Notes under the pieces: generated by a model
What the model saw: the letters and a program-made list of their open reading frames with translations, nothing else
Databases searched by the model: none
Told to the model about the DNA's origin: nothing
Translations under genes and position numbers: made by a program
Shown here: piece by piece, positions 49,601-61,600 of the stretch
How positions within the stretch are numbered: the stretch's first letter is position 1
Layout of the letters: each line of letters begins with the position of its first letter
From: Alligator mississippiensis
Lineage: Eukaryota; Chordata; Crocodylia; Alligatoridae
DNA length: 64,000 nucleotides
Direction: 5' to 3'
Assembly (NCBI RefSeq): GCF_030867095.1
Contig: NC_081828.1
Span: 218,395,978-218,459,977, forward strand

Positions 49601-52600
49601 GCTTTCCGCTCCCTGTCCTGCCCTGACAATCCGCTCTCTGCTCCCTGCCTTCTCTCCCGCTCTGCTTTCTGCTCCCTACCTTCTCTCCCACTTTGTTTTC
49701 TGCTCCCTGCCCTGCCAGTCCGTTTTCTGCTCCCTGCCTTCTCTCCCACTCTGCTTTCCGCTCCCTGCCAGTCTGCTTTCTGCTCCTTGCCTTCTCTCCC
49801 ACTCTGCTTTCCGCTCCCTGCCAGTCTGCTTTCTGCTCCTTGCCTTCTCTCCCACTCTGCTTTCCGCTCCCTACCTTCTCTCCCACTTTGTTTTCTGCTC
49901 CCTGCCCTGCCAGTCCGTTTTCTGCTCCCTGCCTTCTCTCCCACTCTGCTTTCCGCTCCCTGCCAGTCTGCTTTCTGCTCCTTGCCTTCTCTCCCACTCT
50001 GCTTTCTGCTCCCTGCCAGTCTGCTTTCTGCTCCCTACCTTCTCTCCCACTCTGCTTTCCGCTCCCTGCCAGTCTGCTTTCTGCTCCCTACCTTCTCTCC
50101 CACTTTGTTTTCTGCTCCCTGCCCTGCCACTCTGCTTTCTGCTCCTTGCGTTCTCTCCCACTCTGCTTTCTGCTCCCTGCCTTCTCTCCCACTCTGCTTT
50201 CTGCTCCCTGCCCTGCCAGTCCTCTTTCTGCTCCCTGCCTTCTCTCCCACTCTGCTTTCTGCTCCCTGCCCTGCGCTCCTCTGCCTCCAGCAGAGCTTCC
50301 CTGTGCTCCTCTGCTGCTCTGCTTTTTGCTCCATGCTCCCTGCTGGATCTGCTGCTCTGCCCCCTCCCTGATGTGCCCCAGGCCAGCTGCCCCCGTCCCG
50401 TCCCGTCCCCATGCGCGGTGTGGAAGGGGATGGGGACAGGGACGGGGACGGCTGTTCGCCGCCTGTCTCTCCGCAGGGGTGTGTTCGGTTGTTGCCCTGG
50501 ATGGACGGCCCCGAGTGGACAGCCCGGCTGCACGCAGGAGGTTTCGCGCTGTCCTTGGTTTGAGGTCACAGACGCCGCCGTGGGCACTTCCCCAGGCTGC
50601 TGTGTTGGGGTGGGCACGGCCCCCAGCAGAGGTGGCGCAGTGGCGGGACGCGGGGTTTCCTGCAAGCGGATGATGTGCAGCCCCCAGCTCCCCATCCAGC
50701 CTGTTGTGTGCCGCTGATCATTTAACTCAGGGTCAGGGCTCAGAGGGCTGCTAATAAGAGTTGTATTGGTTTTCCTTCTAGCAGTTTAAATACTCCTCCC
50801 TTCTCCTCCCACCCCCTCCGAGCTCTTCAGATACCTGGAGTCTTCCCTGAAACGCCACGCGAATGGGACCGGGATTTCCAGAGGGGAGGGAGGGAAACCT
50901 CAGGATGCTCCAATCTGACTTGTGCATCTCCAGCCAGGGCACAGACCTACCTTCGTCCTCCGCTGCTCTGGCAAGGGCAGTGCCGTGATCCTCTGGGACA
51001 TGTGGAAAGCCCTCAGACAGCCTGAATGCTGGAGAGGAGTGTGGGCACCTCGCACCTCTCTGAGAGCCGTTGTGTGAGATCCCGGCCCTCTGGCAGAGTC
51101 CTGAGGTCTTTCCAGGAGTCTGGATTCACCTGCTTTTCTGGGCGCTCTGCAGGCAGCCAGGGCTGCAGAGATTTCATAGATTTCATAGACATTAGGGCCG
51201 GAAGAGACCTCGGAAGATCATCGAGTCCAGCCCCCCGCCCAAAGGGCAGGAAGTCAGCTGGGGTCATAGGATCCCAGCAAGATCCTATGAGATGCCCGGC
51301 ACTGAGTTGGCATCTTGCTTTCTTCTGCCTGGACTGACCCGTCCTTTCACAGGTTCATCAATGCTCGGGTCAGGAGGGACCTCGACAGATCATCCAGTCC
51401 GACCCCCTGCCTGGGCAGCAAAAAGGGCTGGGGTCAGATGCCCCCAGCCAGATGCATACCCAGCCTTCTCTTAGAGACCCCCAAGGAGGGGAGAGCACCA
51501 CCTCCCTTGGCAGCCCAGTCTAGATTTTGGCCACCCTTACCATGAAGAAGTTTTTCCTGATATCCAGCCTAAATCTGCTCTCTGTCAGTCTGTGATCATT
51601 GTTCCTTGTTACCCCAAGAGGCACCCTAGTGCATCTGTAGTCCCTTGCTGCATCCCCCTAATGAATTTGTAGGCAGCCACAAGATCACCTCTCAGCCTTC
51701 TCTTGAGGAGGCTGAAGAGGTCCAGGTCCCTCAGTCTCTCCTCGTTGGGCTTGTCCTGTAAGCCTCTGACCATATGAGCGGCCTCCTCTGGACCCTCTCG
51801 AGTCTATCCACATCCTTATTCGTAGATTCATAGATGTTAGGGTCGGAAGGGACCTCAATAGATCATCGAGTCCGACCCCCTGCATAGGCAGGAAAGAGTG
51901 CTGGGTCTAGATGACCCCAGCTAGATACTCATCTAACCTCCTCTTGAAGACCCCCAGGGTAGGGGAGAGCACCACCTCCCTTGGGAGCCCGTTCCAGACC
52001 TTGGCCACTCGAACCGTGAAGCAGTTCTTCCTAATGTCCAGTCTAAATCTGCTCTCTGCTAGCTTGTGGCCATTGTTTCTTGTAACCCCCGGGGGCGCCA
52101 TGGTGAATAAATCCTCACCAATTCCCTTCTGTGCCCCCGTGATGAACTTATAGGCAGCCACAAGGTCGCCTCTCAACCTTCTCTTGCGGAGGCTGAAAAG
52201 GTCCAGTTTCTCTAGTCTCTCCTCGTAGGGCTTGGTCTGCAGGCCCTTAACCATACGAGTGGCCCTTCTCTGGACCCTCTCCAGGTTATCCGCATGCCTC
52301 TTGAATTGCGACACCCAGAATTGCACGCAGTACTCCAACTGCGGTCTGACCAGCGCCCGATAGAGGGGAAGTATCACCTCCTTGGACCTATTCGTCATGC
52401 ATCTGCTGATGCACGATAAAGTGCGATTGGCTTTTTTGATGGCTTCGTCACACTGCCGGCTCATGTTCATCTTGGAGTCCACTAGGACTCCAAGATCCCT
52501 TTCCACCTCTGTGCCACCCAGCAGGTCATTCCCTAGGCTGTAGGTGTGCTGGACATTTTTCCTCCCTAGGTGCAGCACTTTGCATTTCTCCTTGTTGAAC

Positions 52601-55600
52601 TGCATCCTGTTGTTTTCTGCCCACTTGTCCAACCTATCCAGGTCTGCCTGCAGCTGTTCCCTGCCCTCCGGCGTGTCCACTTCTCCCCATAGCTTTGTGT
52701 CATCTGCAAACTTGGACAGAGTACATTTCACTCCCTCGTCCAAGTCACTGATGAAGATGTTGAAGCGTATTGGTCCCAGGACTGAGCCCTGCCCACTGGA
52801 CTGTGTAGTCATCCAAGTCACAGCCTCTTAACTTGTTCACCAGTATGGGGTGGGATACCGTATCAAAGGCCTTCCTGAAGTCTAAGTATACGACATCCAC
52901 CCCTCCTCCTGTGTCCAGGCGTTTCATAACCTGGTCATAAAAAGAGACTAGATTGGTCAGGCACGATCTGCGTGCCACGAACCTGTGCAGGTTCATGACC
53001 CTTCTTGAAGTGCAGTGCCCAAAACTGCACGCAGTCCTCCAACTGCGGTCTGACCAGTGCCTCATAGAGGGGAAGTGTCACCTCCTTGGATCTATTGGTC
53101 ACGCATCTGCTGATGCACGATAAAGTGCGGTTAGCTTTGCTGGTGATTTTGTCGCACCGATGACTTGTGTTCATCCTGGAGTCCACTAGGACTCCGAGAT
53201 CCCTTTCTGCATCTGTGCTGCTGAGAGGACCCTCAGCCAGTAGATGTGGGTCCCAGCCAGTGGGTGTGCTGGATATTTTTGCACCCTCGGTGCAGCACTC
53301 TGCACTTGTCCTTGTTGTGTTGCATCCTATCGTGTACTGTCCACTCTTCCAACCTGTCCAGGTCTGCCTGCAGTTGTTCCCTACCCTCTGGACTGTGCAC
53401 TTCACCCCACAATTTAGTATTGTCTGCAAACGTGGACAGAGTGCACGTCACCCCCACATCCAAGTCACTGATGAAGACATTGAAGAGTACAGGTCCGAGG
53501 ACTGAGCTCTGCAGGACTCCACTGCCCATGTCCTTCCAGGTCAATACCGACCTGTCTGCTACCACTCTTCTAGGTGCGACCCCCAAGTCAATTTGCCATC
53601 CACCAGACTGTGTGAAAATCTGTCACAGCCTCTTCATTTATTTATGAGAATGGGATGAGATACCGTATTGAAGGCCTTGCTAAAATCCAAGAAAACGACA
53701 CCCACCTTTCACACGCAGTTGAGTTACCATTTCCTTTTGCAGCTTGTTTGGGGTCTTGGCACTGGGGAGATTTGAGTCCAGTACCTCCTTGACACCAAGG
53801 GTGCTTCATCACTGATACCCCTGGACTAGGAGTCTCCTGCAGGCCCAGATTCTCCGTGGTGGGGTGGGCTGGAGACCCTACCCTTACCCCAGGGCATGGT
53901 GGAGGAGCAGTGCAAGGGGCATACAGCAGCCCTGTGCTGTGCCTGCCCCAGGGTCTTCCCCCCTTCAGGCAACTGCTGGGGCCGTTTACCCCTGTGGCTC
54001 TGTCTTGGCCCAAGCAGTCCAGAGCTTGCTGGCTGCAGGCTGCATTTAGTGCTGAGCTGATGCCGTTGAGATGTGCAAGTCTGCTGAGAATCACTGTGCA
54101 TCACACCGCCAGCCCGGGTTTAGCTGAGACTTCAGCGGTGCCTAGGACTTGGGCTTCCTTGCATGGGAGGGAGGGGGAATTTCCCCCAGCAAAAGCCGTT
54201 CCCTTGTTGGGACTGGACAGAGGGTGCTGACTGCTTGTGCTTGCAGGTGCCGGTGACCTTTGAGGACGTGGCCGTCTACTTTTTCCGGGAGGAGTGGGAC
54301 GTGTTTGCGGACTGGCAGAAGGCGCTCTACCGGGAAGTGATGATGGAGAACTACGGCACGCTGCTTTCTCTAGGTAAGGAGCCCTTTCTTTCTCTTGTTC
54401 AGGTCTCTGCTAACTATTTGCCCAGGAGTGTCTCTTGGTGGGTTGCAGTCCATCGATAAACCGCTATCCCCAGCAAAGGCAGGGACAGAGCTAAAGCCAG
54501 TAAAGTGTTTGCAATGAGCCCTTAGGAAATAGGAGTGAGGAGGTTACTGGTCTGAGCATCTGCAACCCCAGCACCATTTGGCAGTTTTGAGAACCAGACT
54601 CTGGGTCTCTGGGCCAGTTCCCAGAATAGATGGGTACTTTTGAAAATAACCCTCCTGGATGACTTTCTCCAGGTTGTGCAAATAGTCAGCAAAAGAGCAG
54701 GGAAGAAAACTCAGCTCCCCTGACTCTAAGGCCTGCCATTATGCCACCTTCTCTTAACGTTTGCACCCAATGCTGCAACCCCACGGTAAAGGTAGCAGCG
54801 CCTTGATGTGAAGCAGACCACGAAAAAAGGGAGCCAGACGTGAAGCTGAAAGGACCTTATATCGTTGTACAATCTGAGAGGTGCCCAGGCAAAGGGAAGG
54901 TCCACAGGAGCGTGCAGTAATTGAGTGTGTTTTTAAGGACATAGAAACACAAAGTAGTTTGTCACCAAAGCTGTGCCGGGGGTTCTTCGCTCTTATAGTC
55001 ACTGCTAGTAAAGTTGTCGGGGGTTATTTGTGCAACTATAGACAGAGCGAGGGCAGAGTTATGTCTGACAATAGCTGTGGTTGTGTAAGAGTGATGCTGT
55101 AGCCGCGATGGTGCAGAAATTATGTGAGAAGAAAGACTTTTTCTTAGGGTGAGCTGTTTTATTGGACTAGCTCTGTAGTTGGGATAAAGTTAGCCAGGCT
55201 TTTGCATGAAAGACATTCTTTGTCCAAAATGGAAGATGCCAAAATCCAGACAAATAGCTAAGAATTCTCTTACTGCTTGGGCCAGGTCCTGGACTTGGCA
55301 AAAGATTTGGCCACCCATGTAGCCAAGAGCTGGGGGTTCAGTTTGGGTCAGGAAGAGATGGCCTCCCTGCTCACTTCAAAAACCAACGTGTTAGACATGG
55401 CGCTTTGTCCCATGTGGCTTTCCTTGGTGTCGGGCCTCTTGGGTACGAGCAGACCCTTCTCTCAGCCATTCCCACCGCGCACTCTTCACGTTGTGCTCTT
55501 CTGATTGTCGTTCAAACCATGCCGCGGTCATTTTTGTTTCTCTTCTCTAAACTTCTTCCAGTTGGTAACCATCTTTCTGATAGCTGGAGCCAGAAGCAGA

Positions 55601-58600
55601 TGCAATTTTTTCCCCCCTCGAGGAAGGGAAAGAGCTTTGTACGCAGAGTTTGGTTAATCTCTTGGCACATCACTGCTCGGCAAATGTTTTGGTGGGACCT
55701 GCAAAAAAGCTCAGGTGCGATACAGAAAGAACGACTCACATTCACGTCCGGTGGTGAAAGCTCAGAGAGGTTGACTGTCTCGTAGGGCAGCAGCTCGCCT
55801 GTCTGTACAGCAGTCAGCCCAGCTCAGCGAAACTGCACAGACAGTGGTAAGCGATGCATTATGTGCATCCGACACCCCCTAAGTCACTACAAAGGGCGAG
55901 TCTCGCGCTGCCTGTGTTGATAACCTAGATGCCCCCGCCCCATGCCAGTGCTCATCTCTGCAAAGACGTCTCTCTTGACCCATCACTTTGCCAAGTACGG
56001 CCACTTGCAGCTCATCCCTTGCCCACTGCAGCTCCCGCCTGCCACGTTCAGGCGTTGAGAGCTCACTCCCTGCTGATTTGGGGCTTCTCCAGCTCACCTG
56101 CTGAGTACAGCTCCTCTCTCCTTGTCTCGACTTCCCCAGCAAGTTCTCACTTTTCACTCCTCAAGTTGTTCAGCTCCTGTGTCTTGCTGTGAAGCAGCGT
56201 TTTCACTTGATGCAGCTTTTATCTGGTCATCCAGCAGTCAGTGGAGCTTGCTACTCTCAAGGTCCTTAGCTTGACTATAGTTTAGTGTAACTACGGCTTA
56301 GCATGGCCAAAACTCCTACAGCACTATGGATTTACATGTGTGCAATAGATGATAAAACAGGGAGGCATTACCTTGCCCAGAACCTGTGGACTGGTGGGCA
56401 CGGCTGCTCTTTGCTAAGGCAGTGAGCAAGGCGTCACCATAGTCTTCACGTGGGACGTCTGTCCTTTTATGGCCACGATCCAGTCCCGAGGGATTAGGCC
56501 CAGCATGCACTTGGCTTAACCATCATCCAGGCATCGCAGCAGATGGGGAACTTCAAGGAGGATGTCGAGAGAGCTGTGGGACATGTCCAGGGAGCAGCTC
56601 CTTCTGCAAGCTTTCCAACCAACTACCCCGCAGATGGGTAAAGATGCCCAGCGCGGTGTCAGGGAGGACCTGCTGGCACTCACGAGCTGCGAAATCCAGA
56701 GGCGAGAAAGAGGAGACCTGTTGGCTACAGGCCCATCCTGATTAACAGAAGGCAGGAAGCCGCAATTAGAAGGAACAATAGGAGAGCGTGACAAATGGCA
56801 CCGGGAGGGGAGTAGATTGCAAGCCAGCAGCAGATCTCAGGTTTTTTTCTGGAGGAGAAATGGAAAGGAGTGCCGACACCCCTGGGTAGAAGTTATGAAA
56901 GATGGACAAATTGATGCGTGAAGAAATAACCTGTGTGGGGAATCCATGGTTGACAGGACAATAAGAGGGTTTTAAGTACTTTAGGATCAAGTGAAATCCC
57001 ATAGCCCTGTTCCTACATGGGGATGTTGCGATTGGAGATAATCATACAGAAAAGGCACAAGTGCTAAAGAGCTGTTTCTGTTCTGCGTTTGGAAAGGAGC
57101 TGGACCATGCATTTGTATCAGGTGAGGCTGGCGATGATCCTTCCAGCCTGTTGGCAATTAAACTAGCAGGGATACAGTCTTTTTGGTTTTTAGACTGGCA
57201 GACCCGGAGGGCGAGCACTCCTGAAAAGGCCAGGTGGGGGAATCCCTGCACCGCTGGTAACTCGTTTTTACTATATTGTGGAGCGCTGTGGCAAGATGAT
57301 TTAGGTCACTATAGATCAGTTATCTCGGCATCCATCCAAGGCAACACCATGGGAAGGCTGATAATGGGACTTACTAGGCAAAGGACAGGGATATACCATT
57401 AATGTTGCTCAGCTTGGTTTAGGGAAAACAGGGCTCATGAAAGCAAACTTGCTGTCATTTTTTTGGTGAGGTTACAGGCTTGCCCGCTAAAGGTGACTGC
57501 ATAGATATAAATCAAATGCCTTGCAGAAATCTGTCTGCATTGCAACTCTGATTAAAAAATTAGCCCTATGCAGTATCAGTCAACACACACTAGACAGGCA
57601 AAGGACCGGCTTGGTATTTCGAATAGGATTGTGCAGGGGCTGGTGTGATTTGACATGCTTCTCAGCCACCAGGCTGTAGATACCATTTGTGGAGGGTGGC
57701 AGGGGGGTAAAGGGCAGAGAAACAAAGCAATCACTTGGTAAGCAGGATCCATTCAAACAAAAGGCATCTTAACACAGCAGGATACAGGGCCCGACACTGA
57801 GGAATGAAGGAGACGGTGCCAAACCCGCAGACTGGCCTGGCAAGCAGATGGCACGGGAGAGACGTAGTGGTTGCAGCAGTTGCATGACTGAATGCGAGTC
57901 CACTGTGCTGCTGTAGTGGTGCGTGAGTGTTGGGGCGGCTGCTGTGATCCTTGGAGGTATAAACGGCGGGGACGTGAATCGGAGGAGATACGGCCTTGGT
58001 GAGACCGATATTGGAACATGCCGCACCCATGTCTGCTGTCCGCTTTTTATGAAAAATGACAGAGAAAGTGCAGAAGGCATTGAAAAGAGCTAGAGAAAAT
58101 ATTCAGAGGCTGGGAAAAAAATGCCCTGTGGCTCAGCATATTTGTCCAGCCCCCCGAAAAAACCAAGGGATGGTTAGATTTGCACTACGCAGGCACTAGC
58201 ATGGGGAGCACAGGCTTGTACCGGGGGAGCCTCTGCTCCTGTCGGCGAAGTGCAAACCAGGAAACTGGCTGGAAGCTGGAGTCGGGCACATTCGAATGAG
58301 GAACAAGGTGCGCATTTTGGAGACAAACTCCCAAGGGCAGTGGGGGAGTCTCCTTTTTCTGATGTCTTCGCTTGTCTGGAAGGTGTCTTGGGCAAGTTCA
58401 GGTTATCGGCCTTGGCACTGGTGAAATGGGATGAAATTCTCTGGCCTTTATCCCGTGGGGAGTCAGACGAGATGAGCTAAAAGCAGTCCCTTTTGGCGCT
58501 GATATCTGTGACCTGCATTAAACTTGCAATACACCATGAAGGTCATGGTTTTGAAAATAGTCCAAATCCCCTCTTGCCTCTTCTGCCTCTCTCCCTAAAG

Positions 58601-61600
58601 GTTCGAATAGCGGCAAAAGCTTTAGCCGATGAGCGTAAAGTAAATGTAAAGAGTAAAATAAAGCTTTAGCCGATGAGCCAGTTCAAAACAGAGGCCTCCT
58701 TTTTTGTCCGGGCAGCTGGCAGTCCCCTTGACCGCAAAAATCGGTGACTTCTAGGCTGGCGTCTTTGAAACAGCTGCTCCAGGGAAGCCTGGTTTCCTGC
58801 TGCAAAGAGTCCTTGGCTTACTTATTGTAACACAGCTCTCCAGCCTCCGTGCTTTACAGCGTTAGCTAATTCCCTTTGTGCCCAAGGGTGTTGAGAGACT
58901 GATGGAGGCCAGCGTGGGCATGCTGATGCTTTCCAGCTATTCTCACCTCTGTTTCCATGGTTATTTTTTACAGGGGCTTCCTTTGTTCCCAGCTGGCCAT
59001 GTTTCTCTGTTTTATTGATTTTTATTAAAGGTTTCCTGCAGACTTCCTCTCCTCGGGCGTAGTCCAGTCGTCCTCATCTGAAGGTGCTCTGTGCTTTTTG
59101 CACCGTGTCCTTGTCTCAGCTTTCTTCCCTGCGGTCCCCACACCTTGCACGGCACCGTTGCTGCTTGTAGCTCGTTTCTGCGCTGGGTGTCCTTGTGTGG
59201 TGGCATTGCACATGTGCTTTCTTTCCCAGAGCGGCTGGCTGGTTTGCATCTGTGCTCTCAGTCACTCCCTAACCCTAACCCTAATCTGCAGCACGTCTCT
59301 TGGAGAGCTAGAGGCTGTGCTGAAGAGGCTGAAGGACCGATTGCCACCATGGCCGAGTGACTTGTGCAGTGACCAGCCTCAATGTCTCCTTGTCTCCCCC
59401 CGCTAACAGGCTATGCAGGCCCGAAGCCTGACATCCTCTACCGGATGGAGCGGGGGGAAGAGCCGTGGGTCTGCACCCTGCAGAGCCCTGTGGTGTGGGA
59501 GAGCCCAGGCAGCCCCGCACCGGGTGAGTAGCAGCAGTGCCAATGCTCATGAAGAGCTGGAGGCTGGTCATGCTCCCCAGCTCCCCTTCTTTCCCCTACT
59601 TCCTGTGATGGGGTTGTTTTTCCCAGCAGGCTTGCCTGCCTCCCTTCCAGCACCAGGTCTTTCCCCTGAGGTTTCAGGTTCCCTGCAGACCCTGGTCACT
59701 GTGATGAAATGCATGAAATCGCCCCACTCGGTGCCCATCTTCCATCTCCCCTGGTTGCAATGTCCCTGCATGCTTGGAGCTGCAACGAGGGGGAGCTGCT
59801 ATGTTCAGCCTCCTCTTGCAGGGTGAAGGGGGGCTGCTAGCCGGGGTCCTTGCAAAGCTAACACACGCTCCACCCTTCGTGCAGTCCTGCTGGGCTCTTC
59901 CGGGGACTGCTCATGGCCCGTAGCAGGATGCCCGTCCTGTCCTGCTGTGCGCCCTGGTGTGACATCACTTGCGGGAGGGACGGGGAGCTCCCTCCGTCAG
60001 GTCCCACGGGGGGCGGAGGGGAGGCATTCCCCTTTCTGGAAAAGAGCCTCTGGTTTGTTTTCTCTGCAGGAGACCTTGGGGACAGGAGCGGATCAGAGAA
60101 GCAGTGCCATGATCCCTGGGCCAGCCCCCAGCCGTGCTCCGCGGTGTGGGAGAGCCCCGGGAGCCCGTGCTTAGGTGAGTGACAACGATAAATGATAAAT
60201 GAGCGCGGCCTTGTGCCACCCCACGCCCAGCGGTCTGTCTGCTCCTGGTCACGGCAGCGTTTGCAGAGGCAGTGCCTGGATCCCAGCCCAAGGCAGCTGG
60301 CTCCTTCGTTCCAGTGTCACTGCCTGGCCTGTCCTGTGAGCTGATGGAGCTTGAAGTGCACCCTGCCCTGGAGGTGTCTGTAGTCACCGTCTGGACAAGG
60401 GCTTCTTTCTGGCATATCCAGTATCCGTGTGGACCTGCAGACGACTGATGCATGGACAAAACCTCAGTGGGGACGGCGTTGGCCCTGGGGTAGGCAGGGG
60501 TCAGCTAAGAGCCTCGAACGGAGCCTGGTGGGGCCAGATCTGCTCTGGTGCGGTGTTTCTGCCCCTTGCTGCTGCAGTCCAAGCATCCCAAGCTGGCCGC
60601 TCCGCCGTGTCACCTGCTACAGAGGAGGGCAGACCCCCTGCCCCCAGCCTGCACTGGTCTGACCAGGGGGTAAAATCCCTTCCTGACCTCAAATATGGCA
60701 TTGGGGCAAATATGGCAAGACCCTGTAGCCAGGGGCCTCTGGGTTTGAGTCCCAGCAGGAGCATTGGCACAGCCCAGTCCCCATCCCCAGTCTGGGCAGC
60801 ACCCAGTGCCTCTGAGAGGGGCTTAATAAACCCCTGACGCCTGGAGCAATCAGAGGGGTGGGGGATCTCTCAGCTTGAGTCTGGTTCCCCCACCATTTCC
60901 TTGAGGAGCCAGACTGGGAACCTCACAGCACTTTCCTTCTCCTTCTCCGGGTAGAGGATGCCAATAAATCTGCCACCCGAAATGGCAGGGCTGAGCGAGG
61001 CTGCTGGTTAGAGTCCTTGCCCTTTTCCCACACTCCCCCACCCTGCCCCAGCACTCGGTGCTGTCCTGCTGTGTTTTCCCACAGACTGCCCACGCTGCCG
61101 GAAAGGCTGAAAGGGCTAGGGTTGTTCTGTCTGGAGAAGAGAAGACGGAGGGGGGATGTGATAAATGTCTGCAAATTTCTGAAGGGCGATGACAGAGGAC
61201 AGAGATGGGCTTTCCTCTGTGACTGTAGGGGACAGGACGAGGAGCGGTGGCCTTAAGCTGCAGCTGGGGAAGTTGAGGCTGGTGATGAGGAGGAACTTCC
61301 TGAGTCGGAGGGTGGCCCAGCCCTGGAGCAGGCTGCTTAGAGCAGCCGTGGGGTCTCCGTCCGTGGCAGTTTTCAAGAGCAGGTTAGCCATGGATGTTCC
61401 TGGACATGTCCCCCTGAGAGCCCTGCCAGCCTGACTTCCCTGTGATCCTATTATTTGCTTCTCACATTGTGAGTGCTGGGCAGAGCCCTTTCCCCTGTGC
61501 TGACAGACCAGTGTCATGGTGTCTGCGCAGGGGTGTGGAGCTACCCTGGCCAGGGGGAGAAGAGCGGTTTCCTCTCCTTGGGTAAGTGCATCTGGGTTGT

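Noticed and set aside
49263-50717. Open frames of 244-435 codons on both strands across the intron minisatellite
   Set aside because: They are stop-free tandem repeats read in several frames at once ([10 protein letters not shown]-type text), start in a CpG island, and have no domain.
59283-59350. Leucine-rich mini-exon reading [20 protein letters not shown] after a CTGCAG acceptor
   Set aside because: In the phase required by the KRAB exon donor it hits a TAG at once, and the only donor (GAGTGA) is poor.
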